A DNA stretch of 64,000 bases from Mumia sp. Pv4-285 (lineage in GTDB: Bacteria > Actinomycetota > Actinomycetes > Propionibacteriales > Nocardioidaceae), in contig NZ_CP162023.1 in NCBI RefSeq assembly GCF_041320275.1, forward strand, positions 3,162,001-3,226,000. Reading direction: 5' to 3'. Positions 42,990 through 51,031 of the stretch are shown here, one piece after another. Numbering within the stretch: position 1 is the first letter of the stretch; each line of letters begins with the position of its first letter. A program made the position numbers and the translations under genes. The notes under the pieces are model-generated. The model was not told the origin of the DNA, did no database searches, and was given only the letters and a program-made list of their open reading frames with translations.

Positions 42990-43772
42990 TCATCCCGCGT
43001 TGCGTCGCGTCGCACCGGCGTAGCCGAGCGCGGCTCCGATCTCGTGCGCGATCCTGAGAGCGGTCGGAGCCAGGTCGTGGCAGGCATCAGCCGTGAACCG
43101 GCTCGCCGGGGCGGACACGCTGAACGCCGCCACCGGCTCGCCCGAGGCGTTCACGATCGGCAGGCCGATGCAGCGGACGCCGAGCTCGTTCTCCTCGTCG
43201 TCGAGGGCGTATCCCTGCTCGCGCACCCGCTCGAGCTCCGCTGCCAGGGAATCGCCGAACAGCGTCTTCGGGGTCGGTCGCGCGAGGTCGCCGGCGAGGC
43301 GGGCAGCCCGCTCGTCCGGTGGCATGAGTGACAGCAGGGCCTTGCCCATCGACGTGCAGTGCAGTGGGACCTCACTGCCGATGCGTGACACGAGCCGCAC
43401 GGACTGATCGCTCTCGACCTTGTCGACGTAGACGATGTGGTCGCCGATCGGAACGCCGAGGTGGGCCGTCTCGCCGCTGACACCTGCCAGCTCCACGAGG
43501 TACGGGTGGGCGACGCGGAGCAGGACGTCCTCCTCCAGGTACTGCCCGGCAAGGCGGACCAGCCCCACGCCGAGCCGGTAGACGCCGGCACCGTCGCGCT
43601 CGACGACGCCGAGGTCGAGGAGCGACGTGACGTAGCGGTGGGCCGTGCTGACGGCGACCTGCGCACGGGCGGCCAGATCCTGCAGCCCGACGCCGTCGGG
43701 ACCGCCGTCGGCGATGACCTGGATGAGCTCGAACGCCTTGGCGACGCTCGAAGATTTGCGCGTTGTAGTCAT
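42990..43772 (-). CDS. IclR-family regulator, first gene of the sugar operon
   Basis: A 260-residue IclR protein: an N-terminal winged helix (KAFELIQVIADGGPDGVGLQ, AVSTAHRYVTSLLDLGVVER) and a GAF-like effector domain (GETAHLGVPIGDHIVYVDKV, LHCTSMGKALLSLMPPDERA, DEENELGVRCIGLPI). It probably senses a pathway intermediate such as KDG or KDPG. The palindrome ATTCGA-N5-TCGAAT overlaps its start codon, indicating autoregulation of the whole leftward operon. ATG 43772 is chosen since the HTH follows at the normal distance. Confidence 0.93.
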   Translation of the reverse strand: MTTTRKSSSVAKAFELIQVIADGGPDGVGLQDLAARAQVAVSTAHRYVTSLLDLGVVERDGAGVYRLGVGLVRLAGQYLEEDVLLRVAHPYLVELAGVSGETAHLGVPIGDHIVYVDKVESDQSVRLVSRIGSEVPLHCTSMGKALLSLMPPDERAARLAGDLARPTPKTLFGDSLAAELERVREQGYALDDEENELGVRCIGLPIVNASGEPVAAFSVSAPASRFTADACHDLAPTALRIAHEIGAALGYAGATRRNAG

Positions 43773-43787
43773 TCGAATAACTCGAAT
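43771..43787. promoter_or_regulatory. Operator-like palindrome at the sugar operon start
   Basis: ATTCGA (43771-43776) and TCGAAT (43782-43787) form a perfect inverted repeat spaced by five bases, overlapping the IclR start codon. The same half-sites border the longer palindrome at 48726-48753. Confidence 0.6.
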
Positions 43788-43863
43788 CTGTTTCGATAAG
43801 TGCGAATGCGTGCGCTCACTGTGCTCTCGGTCACATGCCGGTGTCAAGTAGGTCACATGGCTG

Positions 43864-44628
43864 TCACCGACGGCCGAACCGCCGCCGCGCCTCGACGAGC
43901 TCGGTGACGGCGCGCTGCTCGAGCTCGGGCGTCAGGCGCAGGAGGGGTATCGACACGCTGATGGCGTGCGAACCCGCGTCGCCGACTGGGAGCGCTACGG
44001 CGAAGCACCAGATCCCGTCGGCGTTCTCGCCCCGGTCAACGGCGTATCCCCGTCCACGAGTCTCCGCGATCTCGTCCCGCAGACGGTCCGGCGAGGTGAT
44101 CGTGTTCTCGGTGAGCGCTCGAAGCGACCCGTCGGCGACTGCCTCGACGTCGGTCTCGCTGAGCTCGGCCAGCATCGCCTTCCCCAAGGCCGTGGCGTGA
44201 GCGGGAAGCCGACGGCCGATCGCGGAGAACATCCGCAGCGGGTGCGCGGACTCGCGCTTGGCGAGATAGAGCACGTCGTGGCCATCGAGGCATGCAAGGT
44301 GCACGGTCTCCCCGAGTCGTTCGAGCAAGGCGTCCAGGAGCGGTGCGGACTGCGCCACGACCCGGTCGCCACTCACGTATGCGCTGCCGACCGCGAGCGA
44401 GCGCGGGCCGATGGTGAAGCCGCCCTGCCCCTCCTGCAGCCAGCCCCGGGCCGCGAGGGTGCGCAAGATGCCGGCGAGCGTGCTCTTGGGGACTCCGAGC
44501 TCGCGGGACAGCTCGCTCAGCGTCGCCGGGCGCTCGCGTACGGCCAAGAACTCGAGGACCTCCATCGCCCGGTCGACCGCACGCACCCTCGCGAACGCAT
44601 CCCCGTCCCGACCATCAACCTCGGACAT
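43864..44628 (-). CDS. IclR-family regulator, divergent from the sugar kinase
   Basis: A 254-residue IclR protein: DRAMEVLEFLAVRERPATLS, ELGVPKSTLAGILRTLAARG (HTH) and the effector domain GETVHLACLDGHDVLYLAKR, ATALGKAMLAELSETDVEAV. It is less similar to the other two IclR proteins here. GAGGAGG five bases before ATG 44628 sets the start. It is divergent from the KDG-type kinase, with the GTTCAG-N4-CTGAAC palindrome between, so it probably represses that gene. Confidence 0.93.
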   Translation of the reverse strand: MSEVDGRDGDAFARVRAVDRAMEVLEFLAVRERPATLSELSRELGVPKSTLAGILRTLAARGWLQEGQGGFTIGPRSLAVGSAYVSGDRVVAQSAPLLDALLERLGETVHLACLDGHDVLYLAKRESAHPLRMFSAIGRRLPAHATALGKAMLAELSETDVEAVADGSLRALTENTITSPDRLRDEIAETRGRGYAVDRGENADGIWCFAVALPVGDAGSHAISVSIPLLRLTPELEQRAVTELVEARRRFGRR

Positions 44629-44650
44629 CACGACCTCCTCGGCGCCCGCC

Positions 44651-44681
44651 TTGACAAGCGGCGCGCACGTCGGGCTACATT
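44651..44681 (+). promoter_or_regulatory. Candidate promoter of the KDG-type kinase
   Basis: TTGACA (44651-44656) and TACATT (44676-44681) with a long 19-base spacer, about 57 bases upstream of the kinase GTG. The long spacer suggests a need for activation. The GTTCAG operator lies just downstream. Confidence 0.45.
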
Positions 44682-44702
44682 TCGTTCAGAATATAGCCCA
44701 CT

Positions 44703-44718
44703 GTTCAGCATCCTGAAC
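44703..44718. promoter_or_regulatory. Operator-like palindrome upstream of the sugar kinase
   Basis: GTTCAG-CATC-CTGAAC is a perfect inverted repeat (44703-44718), with another GTTCAG half-site at 44684-44689. It lies between the candidate promoter and the kinase start, a good repressor site for the divergent IclR protein. Confidence 0.7.
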
Positions 44719-44737
44719 ACAGTCTCGAGGGGAACCT

Positions 44738-45853
44738 GTGCCCACCGCCGCCACGCCGATCGAATTCCGACCCGCCGACGAGTGCGCCTACGACGCCGTC
44801 GCCCTCGGCGAGGTGATGCTCCGACTCGACCCCGGCGAGTCGCGGATCCGCACCGCCCGTACGTTCACAGCGTGGGAGGGAGGCGGCGAGTACAACGTCG
44901 TCCGCGGACTACGCCGCGTGTTCGGGCACCGCACGGCGGTGGTGACCGCCCTCGCCGACAACGAGGTCGGGCATCTGGTCGAGGGACTCGTCCTCGCCGG
45001 TGGCGTCGATGCCAGCAAGATCGTCTGGCGCCCGTACGACGGCGTCGGTCGATCCGTCCGCAACGGGCTCAACTTCACCGAGCGTGGCTTCGGCGTACGA
45101 GGAGCCCTCGGGGTATCCGACCGCGGACACACCGCCGCCGCAGCACTGAGGCCGGACGACGTCGACTGGGACCACCTCTTCGGAACCCTCGGCGTCCGCG
45201 TCCTGCACACCGGCGGAATCTTCGCGGGGCTTTCGGAGACGACTCCGGAGGTTGCCGAAGCGGCGATGAAGGCTGCCCGGCGTCACGGCACCGTCGTCTC
45301 GTACGACCTGAACTATCGCCCCAGCCTGTGGAAGGACGTGGGAGGACAGGAGCGGGCGCAGGAGGTCAATCGCGCACTCGCCCGTCACGTCGACATCATG
45401 ATCGGCAACGAGGAGGACTTCACGGCGAGCCTCGGCTTCGACGTACCTGGGGTCGACGCCTCTCTCTCCGCGCTGGAGACGAACGGGTTCCGGCAGATGA
45501 TCGAGCATGCAACGAAGGAGTTCTCGAACTTCGCGGTGGCCGCTACCACGCTGCGTACGGTCAGGACCGCCACCGTCAACGACTGGGGCGCGATCGCGTG
45601 GTCGCGCGACGTCGGCTTCGTCGAGGCGACCCACCGCGAGCGACTCGAGATTCTCGATCGCGTAGGTGGTGGCGACTCGTTCGCGTCAGGCTTGATTCAC
45701 GGTCTCTTGACCGGCAGCGACCTGAAGCGGGCGGTCGAGCTGGGAGCTGCGCACGGGGCTCTTGCTATGACGACACCGGGCGACACCTCAATGGCGAACA
45801 TCGCCGAGGTAGAGCGGTTCGCCGACGGCGGCAACGCCCGCGTCGTGCGTTAG
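44738..45853 (+). CDS. kdgK: PfkB-family sugar kinase, probably 2-keto-3-deoxygluconate kinase
   Basis: A 371-residue ribokinase-fold kinase. ALGEVMLRLDPGE with AWEGGGEYNVVRGLRRVFGH forms the N-terminal sugar-binding part; YDLNYRPSLW and NEEDF are typical of KDG kinases; DRVGGGDSFASGLIHGLL is the PfkB signature with the catalytic Asp. It should phosphorylate KDG to KDPG using ATP, feeding the aldolase at 37321. The GTG at 44738 has GAGGGG six bases upstream. It is slightly longer than typical KDG kinases. Substrate is inferred from motif and neighbours. Confidence 0.85.
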   Translation: MPTAATPIEFRPADECAYDAVALGEVMLRLDPGESRIRTARTFTAWEGGGEYNVVRGLRRVFGHRTAVVTALADNEVGHLVEGLVLAGGVDASKIVWRPYDGVGRSVRNGLNFTERGFGVRGALGVSDRGHTAAAALRPDDVDWDHLFGTLGVRVLHTGGIFAGLSETTPEVAEAAMKAARRHGTVVSYDLNYRPSLWKDVGGQERAQEVNRALARHVDIMIGNEEDFTASLGFDVPGVDASLSALETNGFRQMIEHATKEFSNFAVAATTLRTVRTATVNDWGAIAWSRDVGFVEATHRERLEILDRVGGGDSFASGLIHGLLTGSDLKRAVELGAAHGALAMTTPGDTSMANIAEVERFADGGNARVVR

Positions 45854-45872
45854 GCAGCAAGCTCGGGAACCC

Positions 45873-46661
45873 TCACGTGGCGTTCTGGCCGCGGTGGCCC
45901 AACGCCTGTTCGATGAGTCGGACGGCATCGAGGACCAGCGGCGCGATCTCCTCACGCCGCTCCGTGGTCATCCGGACTGACGGCCCCGAGACACTGATCG
46001 CTGCGACCGGCCGCAACCTGCTGTCGAGGATCGCCGCGCCTACGCAGCAGACCCCGAGTTCGTTCTCCTCCTCGTCCATCGAGATCCCGGACGCACGGAT
46101 CGCCGCCAGATCGGCCAGCAGCTCGTCACGCTCGGTAAGCGTGTGCACCGTCTGGGCCGGTCTCGGCTGAGAGAGCGCGGCGTCGAGCTCGTCCGGCGGC
46201 AGCTGCGCAAGAACGGCCTTTCCCATCGACGTACAGTGCATCGCCACTTGATGGCCGATAGCGGAGACGAGCCGCACGGAGTGCGAGCTCTCGACCTTCT
46301 CGATGTAGACGATCCGTCCGCCCGTCGGCACTCCGAGGTGGACGGTCTCGCCGGTCGAGGCGCCCAGATCTCGCAGGACCGGCGTGGCAGCCGAGCGGAG
46401 GTTGTCCTCATCGAGCAGCTCGGTCGCGAGCGTAAGGAGACGGACGCCGAGGTGAAGGCGACCCCCGTCGTCTCGGCGGAGGACACCGAGGTGCAAGAGC
46501 GTCGTCACGTACCGATGGATCGTGCTCCGCGCCTTGCTCGCTCCGCCGGCGAGCTTTGCGAGGGTGATGCCCTCGGCGCCGGCGGCGGCGACCTGGTCGA
46601 GGATCGCGAACGCGTGCACCACGCTGGTGGAGACACCGCGTGCGTTCGGTTCGTTCTCCAT
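45873..46661 (-). CDS. IclR-family regulator
   Basis: A 262-residue IclR protein, a paralogue of that at 42990: SVVHAFAILDQVAAAGAEGI, ARSTIHRYVTTLLHLGVLRR and GETVHLGVPTGGRIVYIEKV, MHCTSMGKAVLAQLPPDELD, EEENELGVCCVGAAI. The ATG at 46661 is preferred over an earlier ATG eleven codons upstream. It converges with the kinase gene and lies after the secreted protein gene at 46759, from which a hairpin separates it. It may control that gene through the ATTCGA palindrome. Confidence 0.92.
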   Translation of the reverse strand: MENEPNARGVSTSVVHAFAILDQVAAAGAEGITLAKLAGGASKARSTIHRYVTTLLHLGVLRRDDGGRLHLGVRLLTLATELLDEDNLRSAATPVLRDLGASTGETVHLGVPTGGRIVYIEKVESSHSVRLVSAIGHQVAMHCTSMGKAVLAQLPPDELDAALSQPRPAQTVHTLTERDELLADLAAIRASGISMDEEENELGVCCVGAAILDSRLRPVAAISVSGPSVRMTTERREEIAPLVLDAVRLIEQALGHRGQNAT

Positions 46662-46702
46662 GACTCGCACAGTACTGGGATCGGCGACCCACAATACGCC
46701 TA

Positions 46703-46731
46703 GCGCCCGCCCGGAAGTTCCGGACGGGCGC
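46703..46731. terminator. Hairpin terminator of the 637-residue secreted protein gene
   Basis: GCGCCCG (46703-46709) with CCGGAA pairs with TTCCGG and CGGGCGC (46725-46731), with one internal mismatch, forming a long GC-rich stem. It lies about 30 bases after the stop at 46759 (leftward) and before the IclR start. Confidence 0.65.
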
Positions 46732-46758
46732 CCCAGGTGATGGTCAGGCGGTCACCGT

Positions 46759-48672
46759 TCAGCTCCCCTTCGGAACCATGAGAGTGATCGAGTCGATGGT
46801 GGCGCTCCCCTCCCCTGCATCGGTGTAGGGATCACCGATGACCGGGAAGTCGGGGTAGCTCGACCCGGCCGGCCACTGGTCGGCCCACTGCTGCTGGCCG
46901 AACACCCCGTTCTGCACCAACGTCCGGTTGAAGCGGCCGTCGTACTGGTCAGGCGTGTTGTTGTAGTGCCAGATGGGCGTTGCCCCACCGATGAACGGCG
47001 AGTAGAACCGCAGCGTCATGTGGCCGGCGTGCAGGAAGTCACCGGTGACCTCCATCGTGTAGCCGGTCTTGCTGCGCTCCACCGCGAACAAGTAGTCAGA
47101 GTTCGGCATGAACTCCGGCTTCATCTCGGCCGCCGCGTACGGCGAGATCGGAACCGGAAGCCCTCGCGTGCACGTGGTCGAGAACCACTGCGAGTTGCCC
47201 GTGATCCCACCCTTGCCTGGCGTGAAGTTCGGCAGGCCGTTGAACCACATGTCGATCACGTTGTAGGTGCTGTCACGGTAGTCGTACGAGGTGTTGTCGG
47301 CGGGGTTGCAGACCCGACCACCGCTGCCCGACCCGATCCGGTCCGGGTGCTGGGCGAAGGAATCCATGAGGATCTTGCGGCGATAGTGCCAGAAGTGCAG
47401 GTTCGCCGGCTTGGGCTTCTCGAAGTCGACGATCCCGAGCAGGTGGAAGGCGTTGTAGCCGAACGGGCCGTCGACCACACTCTGCCAGGCGCAGGGATCG
47501 GGGTTGGTGGGATCGTTTCCCCATCCGGGCGTGCCGATGCCTTCCGCGTACGGGAACTGGGTCTTGCACTGCGCGTCCTCGGGCGAGTAGCCGTTCTCCT
47601 TGCCGTCGTAGAAGATGCTGCCGTTGCGCTGGCCGCCGAAGTCGAGCGTCTTGAGGCGGTACTCGAGCCGGTACTCCGAAGGGAGCTTCTCGCTCGTGGT
47701 GACGAACGCACCGTCGTAGGAGTCCGGCGAGTCGATCCTGAGCGCCTTCTCGCTCGTGGGCAGCTTCGTCGTCGAGATCCTCGGCGGGTTCTGGGGTGAG
47801 CCGGAGTTGTTCCAGTCCCGCGCGGACAGCGTCGCGGTCAACCAGTCGCCCTTGCCGAACTTGACCTCCTTGCGGTAGGTCGTGAAGCTCTTGAGCACGT
47901 CCGGCTCCCAGGTCGGCCCATAGTCGTTCTTCCACCAGTCGCCCGCGTCGTCCATGATCGTGTCGACCTGCTCGTCGTAGTCGTGGCGGACCCACTCGCT
48001 CTCGTCGGTGTCGACCGCGCGGCTCTGCGCCTGGAAGTTCTCCGAGTGCAGCACCTTCCACCTCGTCGACGGCGCTGCCTCACCGGCCGCGCACGGCAGC
48101 GTCACGCCGTCGTCGTTCTCGATGATCGTCAGCGAGATGCTGTGGATCGACGCGCCACCGGACCCAGCGGACAGCCGGAAGTCGGCGCCTCCGTTCTCGC
48201 GGTTGGCGAAGCGCCCGTCGACGATGTTGAAGGCCGCCGTCTGCCACGTCTTGGTGTCGGCACGCATCACCGTGCCGGCCGCGGCGTAGGCGCTGGCCTG
48301 CGAGTCGTACTGCAGGCTCAAGCCTTCCTTGCCTTCGTCGTAGTACTCGGCGCGCACGCACGCGACGTACGTGCTGTCGAAGGCGACCGAGTCGTCGATC
48401 TTGACGTACATGTAGTGGGCGCCGGTCCCGACCGTCTTGCGGGCGCTCTGCCCGCCGATCGTCACCGGCGATGTCTGCCCATCTCCTTCCTCGATCTGGA
48501 CGAGCCCGCGTGGCTCGTTGGTCTCACCCAGCACGATCGATGCGTCTGGCTCCTCCACAACCGCCTGCGTCGGCTCACTCGCGACCCCTGACGGGGCGAC
48601 GAGAGTGCCGACGCACAAGGCTGCCGTGGCCGCCAAGGCCGCAAGAGTCGCGCTCTTGTGCCGAGTCCTCAT
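46759..48672 (-). CDS. Secreted protein of unknown family, probably polysaccharide-related
   Basis: A 637-residue exported protein. The signal peptide (HKSATLAALAATAALCVGTL, cleavage near GVASE) is followed by a beta-rich module (about 50-200, ending TIIENDDGVTLPC). A large Trp/Tyr-rich domain follows (about 215-637: TWEPDVLKSFTTYRKEV, GQRNGSIFYDGKENGYSP, NLHFWHYRRKILMDSF, EVTGDFLHAGHMTLRFYSPF) that looks like a concanavalin-type glycan-active fold. I cannot name a GH or PL family. AAGGAG nine bases before ATG 48672 sets the start; 66 codons of open frame upstream are not coding. An 11-base palindrome lies in its promoter. It likely acts on the polymer used by the neighbouring operon. Confidence 0.78.
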   Translation of the reverse strand: MRTRHKSATLAALAATAALCVGTLVAPSGVASEPTQAVVEEPDASIVLGETNEPRGLVQIEEGDGQTSPVTIGGQSARKTVGTGAHYMYVKIDDSVAFDSTYVACVRAEYYDEGKEGLSLQYDSQASAYAAAGTVMRADTKTWQTAAFNIVDGRFANRENGGADFRLSAGSGGASIHSISLTIIENDDGVTLPCAAGEAAPSTRWKVLHSENFQAQSRAVDTDESEWVRHDYDEQVDTIMDDAGDWWKNDYGPTWEPDVLKSFTTYRKEVKFGKGDWLTATLSARDWNNSGSPQNPPRISTTKLPTSEKALRIDSPDSYDGAFVTTSEKLPSEYRLEYRLKTLDFGGQRNGSIFYDGKENGYSPEDAQCKTQFPYAEGIGTPGWGNDPTNPDPCAWQSVVDGPFGYNAFHLLGIVDFEKPKPANLHFWHYRRKILMDSFAQHPDRIGSGSGGRVCNPADNTSYDYRDSTYNVIDMWFNGLPNFTPGKGGITGNSQWFSTTCTRGLPVPISPYAAAEMKPEFMPNSDYLFAVERSKTGYTMEVTGDFLHAGHMTLRFYSPFIGGATPIWHYNNTPDQYDGRFNRTLVQNGVFGQQQWADQWPAGSSYPDFPVIGDPYTDAGEGSATIDSITLMVPKGS

Positions 48673-48725
48673 GTGCGTTGCTCCTTCGTGAAGGTCAGTC
48701 CGGAGCAGTCGACCCGAGGTGGTAC

Positions 48726-48753
48726 ATTCGACATATCCGAACATATGTCGAAT
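48726..48753. promoter_or_regulatory. Long perfect palindrome upstream of the secreted protein gene
   Basis: ATTCGACATAT (48726-48736) and ATATGTCGAAT (48743-48753) are perfect inverted copies separated by CCGAAC, 54 bases upstream of the start at 48672. The outer half-sites equal those at 43771-43787, so one IclR protein could control both transcripts. Confidence 0.75.
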
Positions 48754-48848
48754 AGTTCGACACATGGCTGAGACGCTAGGGCTGCCGGGTGGTGCCGTCA
48801 ACCCGTCTCCGCGCTCACGCCGAGCTGTCAAACAGCAATCCCAACGCT

Positions 48849-49037
48849 TCAGCCCGTCGCCACCCGCCATGGATCGAGGGTCCCGCCTTGTTCGACTGCG
48901 GCCTCTACATGGGCGATGTCGAACTTCCCGTCGATCAAGTCGTCGGCGAGGACGAACGCAACCTCCGCCTCGACACGTGCCGCGTCACGGCATTCGCCGG
49001 GGTGCGTGGTCGAAGATCGGCCTGACCCCCGCCCCAC
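48849..49037 (-). pseudogene. Fragment of a 2-keto-4-pentenoate hydratase-like gene
   Basis: A 62-codon frame contains RVEAEVAFVLADDLIDGKFD followed by IAHVEAAVE, which resembles the metal-binding core of the hydratase/fumarylacetoacetase-like family (VEAE.AFVL..DL). Neither the N-terminal nor the C-terminal domain is present nearby. It is a gene fossil in the scar zone between the sugar region and the peptide operon. Confidence 0.55.
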
Positions 49038-49119
49038 TAACCTCCGTCACTCATCACCCGTTGCGATGACTGATGGAACCCAAGGCGTCGAGGCCGTCCA
49101 ACTTTCGAACGCTGCCGAC

Positions 49120-49147
49120 CTTCTCACTGGGTTCGGGGTTCGAGTCC
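49120..49147. repeat. Third copy of the tRNA-Lys 3' segment (att-like scar)
   Basis: 28 bases are identical to 34213-34240 (attR with four bases of its left flank), covering the tRNA anticodon-stem 3' strand, variable loop and T loop. Beyond them the sequence diverges (TTGGTAGGGCACAAAACAAG compared with CTGATGGCGCACAAACAAG). It is not a full tRNA. Confidence 0.75.
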
Positions 49148-49476
49148 TTGGTAGGGCACAAAACAAGAGGGCGACAGCGCCGCTTCCGGACGTGAGATCG
49201 GGCCGGAGGCTGACGTCCGGCCTTCGCCACCCTGGGCCACCTCGAGCATCCGAACGTGCCCGCCGCGGGGTTCGTCCGTCCTCACGCCCAGGGGCATCAG
49301 ACCGGAACGAGCGGCACAGCCGGGAGATTCGGCAGCAGAACAGCAAGCTCAGGTTCTACCCCGAACGATCTGTCCCGCATGAACCCCGACCACCGGACCT
49401 ACCCGACGGTCTGGATCACGACGCGAGCTCGCTGACTCAACAAGGTCGTCGTTCGGACAACCGGGCAAGTAGTGCG
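49148..49476. other. Scar zone downstream of the peptide operon
   Basis: About 330 bases without a convincing gene, between the att-like scar and the stop of the GntR gene. Frames here are Arg/Ser-rich on both strands. The whole stretch 48754-49476 holds only the hydratase fragment and the att-like scar. Confidence 0.45.
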
Positions 49477-50175
49477 TCACCCCTCTCGCCGTGTCTCGCC
49501 CTTCTCGCGCAGGTAGTGGCGGTACAGCTCGGCCGCAATCTCACCGCGATCTGCGCCACGGACGATCTCTGCGAACTGTCGGTGTCGCTTTACAGCCTCA
49601 CCCAGATCGATGTGCTGATCCTCCATCGACGAGCGCATCAGCGCACCCATCTGTGCGTCCAATGTTGACCACAAGCTCGCGAGCCGCTCCTTGTGCGCCT
49701 CGCGAACGATGCACCCGTGGAACTCCGTGTCGAGGTCGACGATCGCCGCCAGGTCGCCGCTCTCGGCAGAGTCGGCCATCTTGTCGACGACCCTGTCCAG
49801 CGCATCGGCGAGCTCCGACAGCCGGTGGTCGTCGATGGCGCGCATCGCGCCCTCCTCGAGGACATACCGTGCGTAGCACGCGTCCTGGACCTCTTCGTAC
49901 GACATGCGTCGCACCGTGCTGTACCGCCTGGGTGCGATGTCGACCAGGCCCTCCTGCGCGAGCTGGCGCAGCGCCGTCCGCAGCGTCGAACGGCTGACCC
50001 CCAGCTCCTCGGCGAGGTTGACCTCGACCAGCCGCGTCCCGGCGGGAAGCTCGTTGTTGAGGATGCGACGGCGCAGCACCTGGTGCACCGACTCCGGGAG
50101 GGACAGGTGTCGCACTGCAGTGTCGGGAATGCCGCCGAGCGAGGACGAAATGTTGGCTTCAGTCACGGTTCTCAC
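49477..50175 (-). CDS. GntR-family regulator (FCD type)
   Basis: A 232-residue GntR/FadR-type repressor: winged helix (VHQVLRRRILNNELPAGTRL, LAEELGVSRSTLRTALRQLA) and an FCD effector domain (YARYVLEEGAMRAIDDHRLS, DTEFHGCIVREAHKERLASL, VKRHRQFAEIV) whose Asp/His residues bind a metal. It is the last gene of the long leftward operon and overlaps the DUF4438 gene, an arrangement suggesting feedback control by an operon metabolite. The GTG start at 50175 is uncertain; GTG at 50166 is possible. Confidence 0.92.
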   Translation of the reverse strand: MRTVTEANISSSLGGIPDTAVRHLSLPESVHQVLRRRILNNELPAGTRLVEVNLAEELGVSRSTLRTALRQLAQEGLVDIAPRRYSTVRRMSYEEVQDACYARYVLEEGAMRAIDDHRLSELADALDRVVDKMADSAESGDLAAIVDLDTEFHGCIVREAHKERLASLWSTLDAQMGALMRSSMEDQHIDLGEAVKRHRQFAEIVRGADRGEIAAELYRHYLREKGETRREG

Positions 50176-51031
50176 ATGCTATGCGTTCGAGGGTCGCCCC
50201 GCGGTGGTCTCGAGGGTCGATGGTAGGGGCAAACGAATCCGTTCGTGCACACACGACGGGCATGAGTCCGGGCCCGTGTCCAGGGAGCGGACTCGCGCCG
50301 TGGACGATCACGCCGAGGGTGCTCCAGCCCTGCCGGTAGCCGATGTTGTGCCGGACGTCGAGGTCCGAGACCAGAACGAGGTCACCGAGACAGAGGTCCG
50401 CAAGTCCCCAGCCTCCTGCGGTCTCGCGGGTCACGCTGAGATCGACGTCCCACTGCTGTGCAGGGCGCCCGAGCCCGTTCCCGACGAGCTTGGACGGAAC
50501 CACCGCTCGTACTGAGGTCGAGATGACGCTGCCGATCGTCACGCCGAGGGCTGCGAGGGCACCCGGGGCGATGTTCAGGACGGCCGCGCCCTCTGCCGCG
50601 AGCTCGGCAGGCAGGCTCAGGCCCTGTCCGATGCCACGGATCATCAGCGCGTCGCCGGGAACGAGCAGGGCGAGGGCCTGCTGCTCGAACACCGCAATCA
50701 CGCGACCCGCCTCACCGCGCTTGCCCAGCACGCGTCCGGTCTCGCCCGCGGCGGCACCCGACCGGACCACGACCTCGTTGCCCAGGCAGGCGAAACTTGT
50801 GAGCGCGTGCCGGGCGGCCGGGTCTGGATGGATCACGGTCACACCCGGCGCGGCATGGTCACCGTCGTGGTCGAAGACTCGATGGCCGAGCTCGAGGCCG
50901 GTGACGACGCCGCCGTCTCCGACGGGGACGTACGGACGACCGTCGACATCGATGCCAAAGGGGCTCGAGCCGAACTGGGGTGTCTCGACGATTCCCGCGA
51001 GGTTGACGGCAACAGGCTTGAGCGTGGTCAT
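50159..51031 (-). CDS. DUF4438 protein, paralogue B
   Basis: A 290-residue DUF4438 protein: PGVTVIHPDPAARHALTSFA, LGNEVVVRSGAAAGETGRVL and the C-terminal WGLADLCLGDLVLVSDLDVR, ending in GHGPGLMPVV. DUF4438 has no assigned reaction. The fold is beta-rich, and conserved Asp/His residues suggest a metal or ligand site. It overlaps paralogue A by four bases and the GntR gene by 17, so both copies are produced together. Confidence 0.88.
   Translation of the reverse strand: MTTLKPVAVNLAGIVETPQFGSSPFGIDVDGRPYVPVGDGGVVTGLELGHRVFDHDGDHAAPGVTVIHPDPAARHALTSFACLGNEVVVRSGAAAGETGRVLGKRGEAGRVIAVFEQQALALLVPGDALMIRGIGQGLSLPAELAAEGAAVLNIAPGALAALGVTIGSVISTSVRAVVPSKLVGNGLGRPAQQWDVDLSVTRETAGGWGLADLCLGDLVLVSDLDVRHNIGYRQGWSTLGVIVHGASPLPGHGPGLMPVVCARTDSFAPTIDPRDHRGATLERIACENRD

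Noticed and set aside
43966-46170. 734-codon forward frame crossing the IclR and kinase genes
   Set aside because: It is out of frame with the kinase and antisense to two IclR genes; Arg-rich composition typical of shadow frames.
49047-49346. 99-codon reverse frame over the third tRNA-like segment
   Set aside because: Its LPRTRTPNPV stretch is just the reverse translation of a tRNA 3' end, a common false gene.
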